Position numbers and translations under genes: made by a program
Source: an uncultured Gammaproteobacteria bacterium
Lineage (GTDB): Bacteria; Pseudomonadota; Gammaproteobacteria; CAJQNE01
Reading direction: 5' to 3'
Assembly (NCBI GenBank): GCA_905479545.1
Contig: CAJQNE010000505.1
Span: 1-5,299 of the forward strand
Length of the DNA: 5,299 nucleotides
The notes under the pieces: model-generated
Told to the model about the DNA's origin: nothing
What the model saw: the letters and a program-made list of their open reading frames with translations, nothing else
Database searches by the model: none
Shown: positions 5,229 to 5,299 of the stretch, one piece after another
Numbering within the stretch: the first letter of the stretch is position 1
Layout of the letters: every line of letters begins with the position of its first letter

Positions 5229-5299
5229 TCGTTTTGGGCTACTGCGCTTGGCAATAGCGGCGGCGTCGTCAGCAACAAAAATGCTCACGCACAGTAGTG

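Noticed and set aside
5239..5297. Inverted repeat CTACTG...CAGTAG after gcvH
   Set aside because: Six base pairs across a 47-bp gap with no U-tract is not enough for a terminator or mobile-element end.

Overview
The window looks like a chromosomal segment of a gammaproteobacterium, plausibly a marine hydrocarbon degrader. The basis is the GcvT and GcvH protein sequences, the gcvT-gcvH gene order behind a glycine riboswitch, and an AlkB alkane hydroxylase next to an AraC-type regulator. The lineage is an inference from protein style and gene content, not from a search.

Left part (1-1966, minus strand): an alkane 1-monooxygenase with a rubredoxin domain fused to its C-terminus, followed 4 bp later by a membrane fatty-acid-desaturase-family gene that runs off the left edge. 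The two probably form one transcript. The fused rubredoxin supplies the electron donor for the diiron hydroxylase in the same chain.

Divergent control region (1967-2111): three phased CCTATT repeats at 2017, 2047 and 2087, spaced 30 and 40 bp (multiples of about one helical turn), lie between alkB and an AraC/XylS-family regulator transcribed rightward (2196-3071, with coding sequence apparently beginning near 2112). They are the obvious candidate operator for activation of alkB. The regulator has no ATG, GTG or TTG at the place where its conserved N-terminal domain begins, so its start is a puzzle.

Centre (3072-3589): about 520 bp without a protein gene. It holds a sigma70-like -10 box and a long tandem glycine riboswitch. 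Aptamer 1 is fairly compact. Aptamer 2 has perfect P1 and P2 pairings but carries about 170 nt of extra sequence in one arm. Downstream there is a possible terminator hairpin, and an 8-base stretch just before the gcvT start that is perfectly complementary to the aptamer 2 core, which suggests an ON switch acting on translation, transcription or both.

Right part (3590-5228, plus strand): gcvT, with a TTG start fixed by an upstream in-frame stop, then gcvH with its lipoyl-lysine motif. These are the T and H proteins of the glycine cleavage system, and gcvP is expected beyond the right edge. The most unusual feature of the window is the riboswitch architecture. Next are the fused rubredoxin, the phased repeats and the missing regulator start codon.
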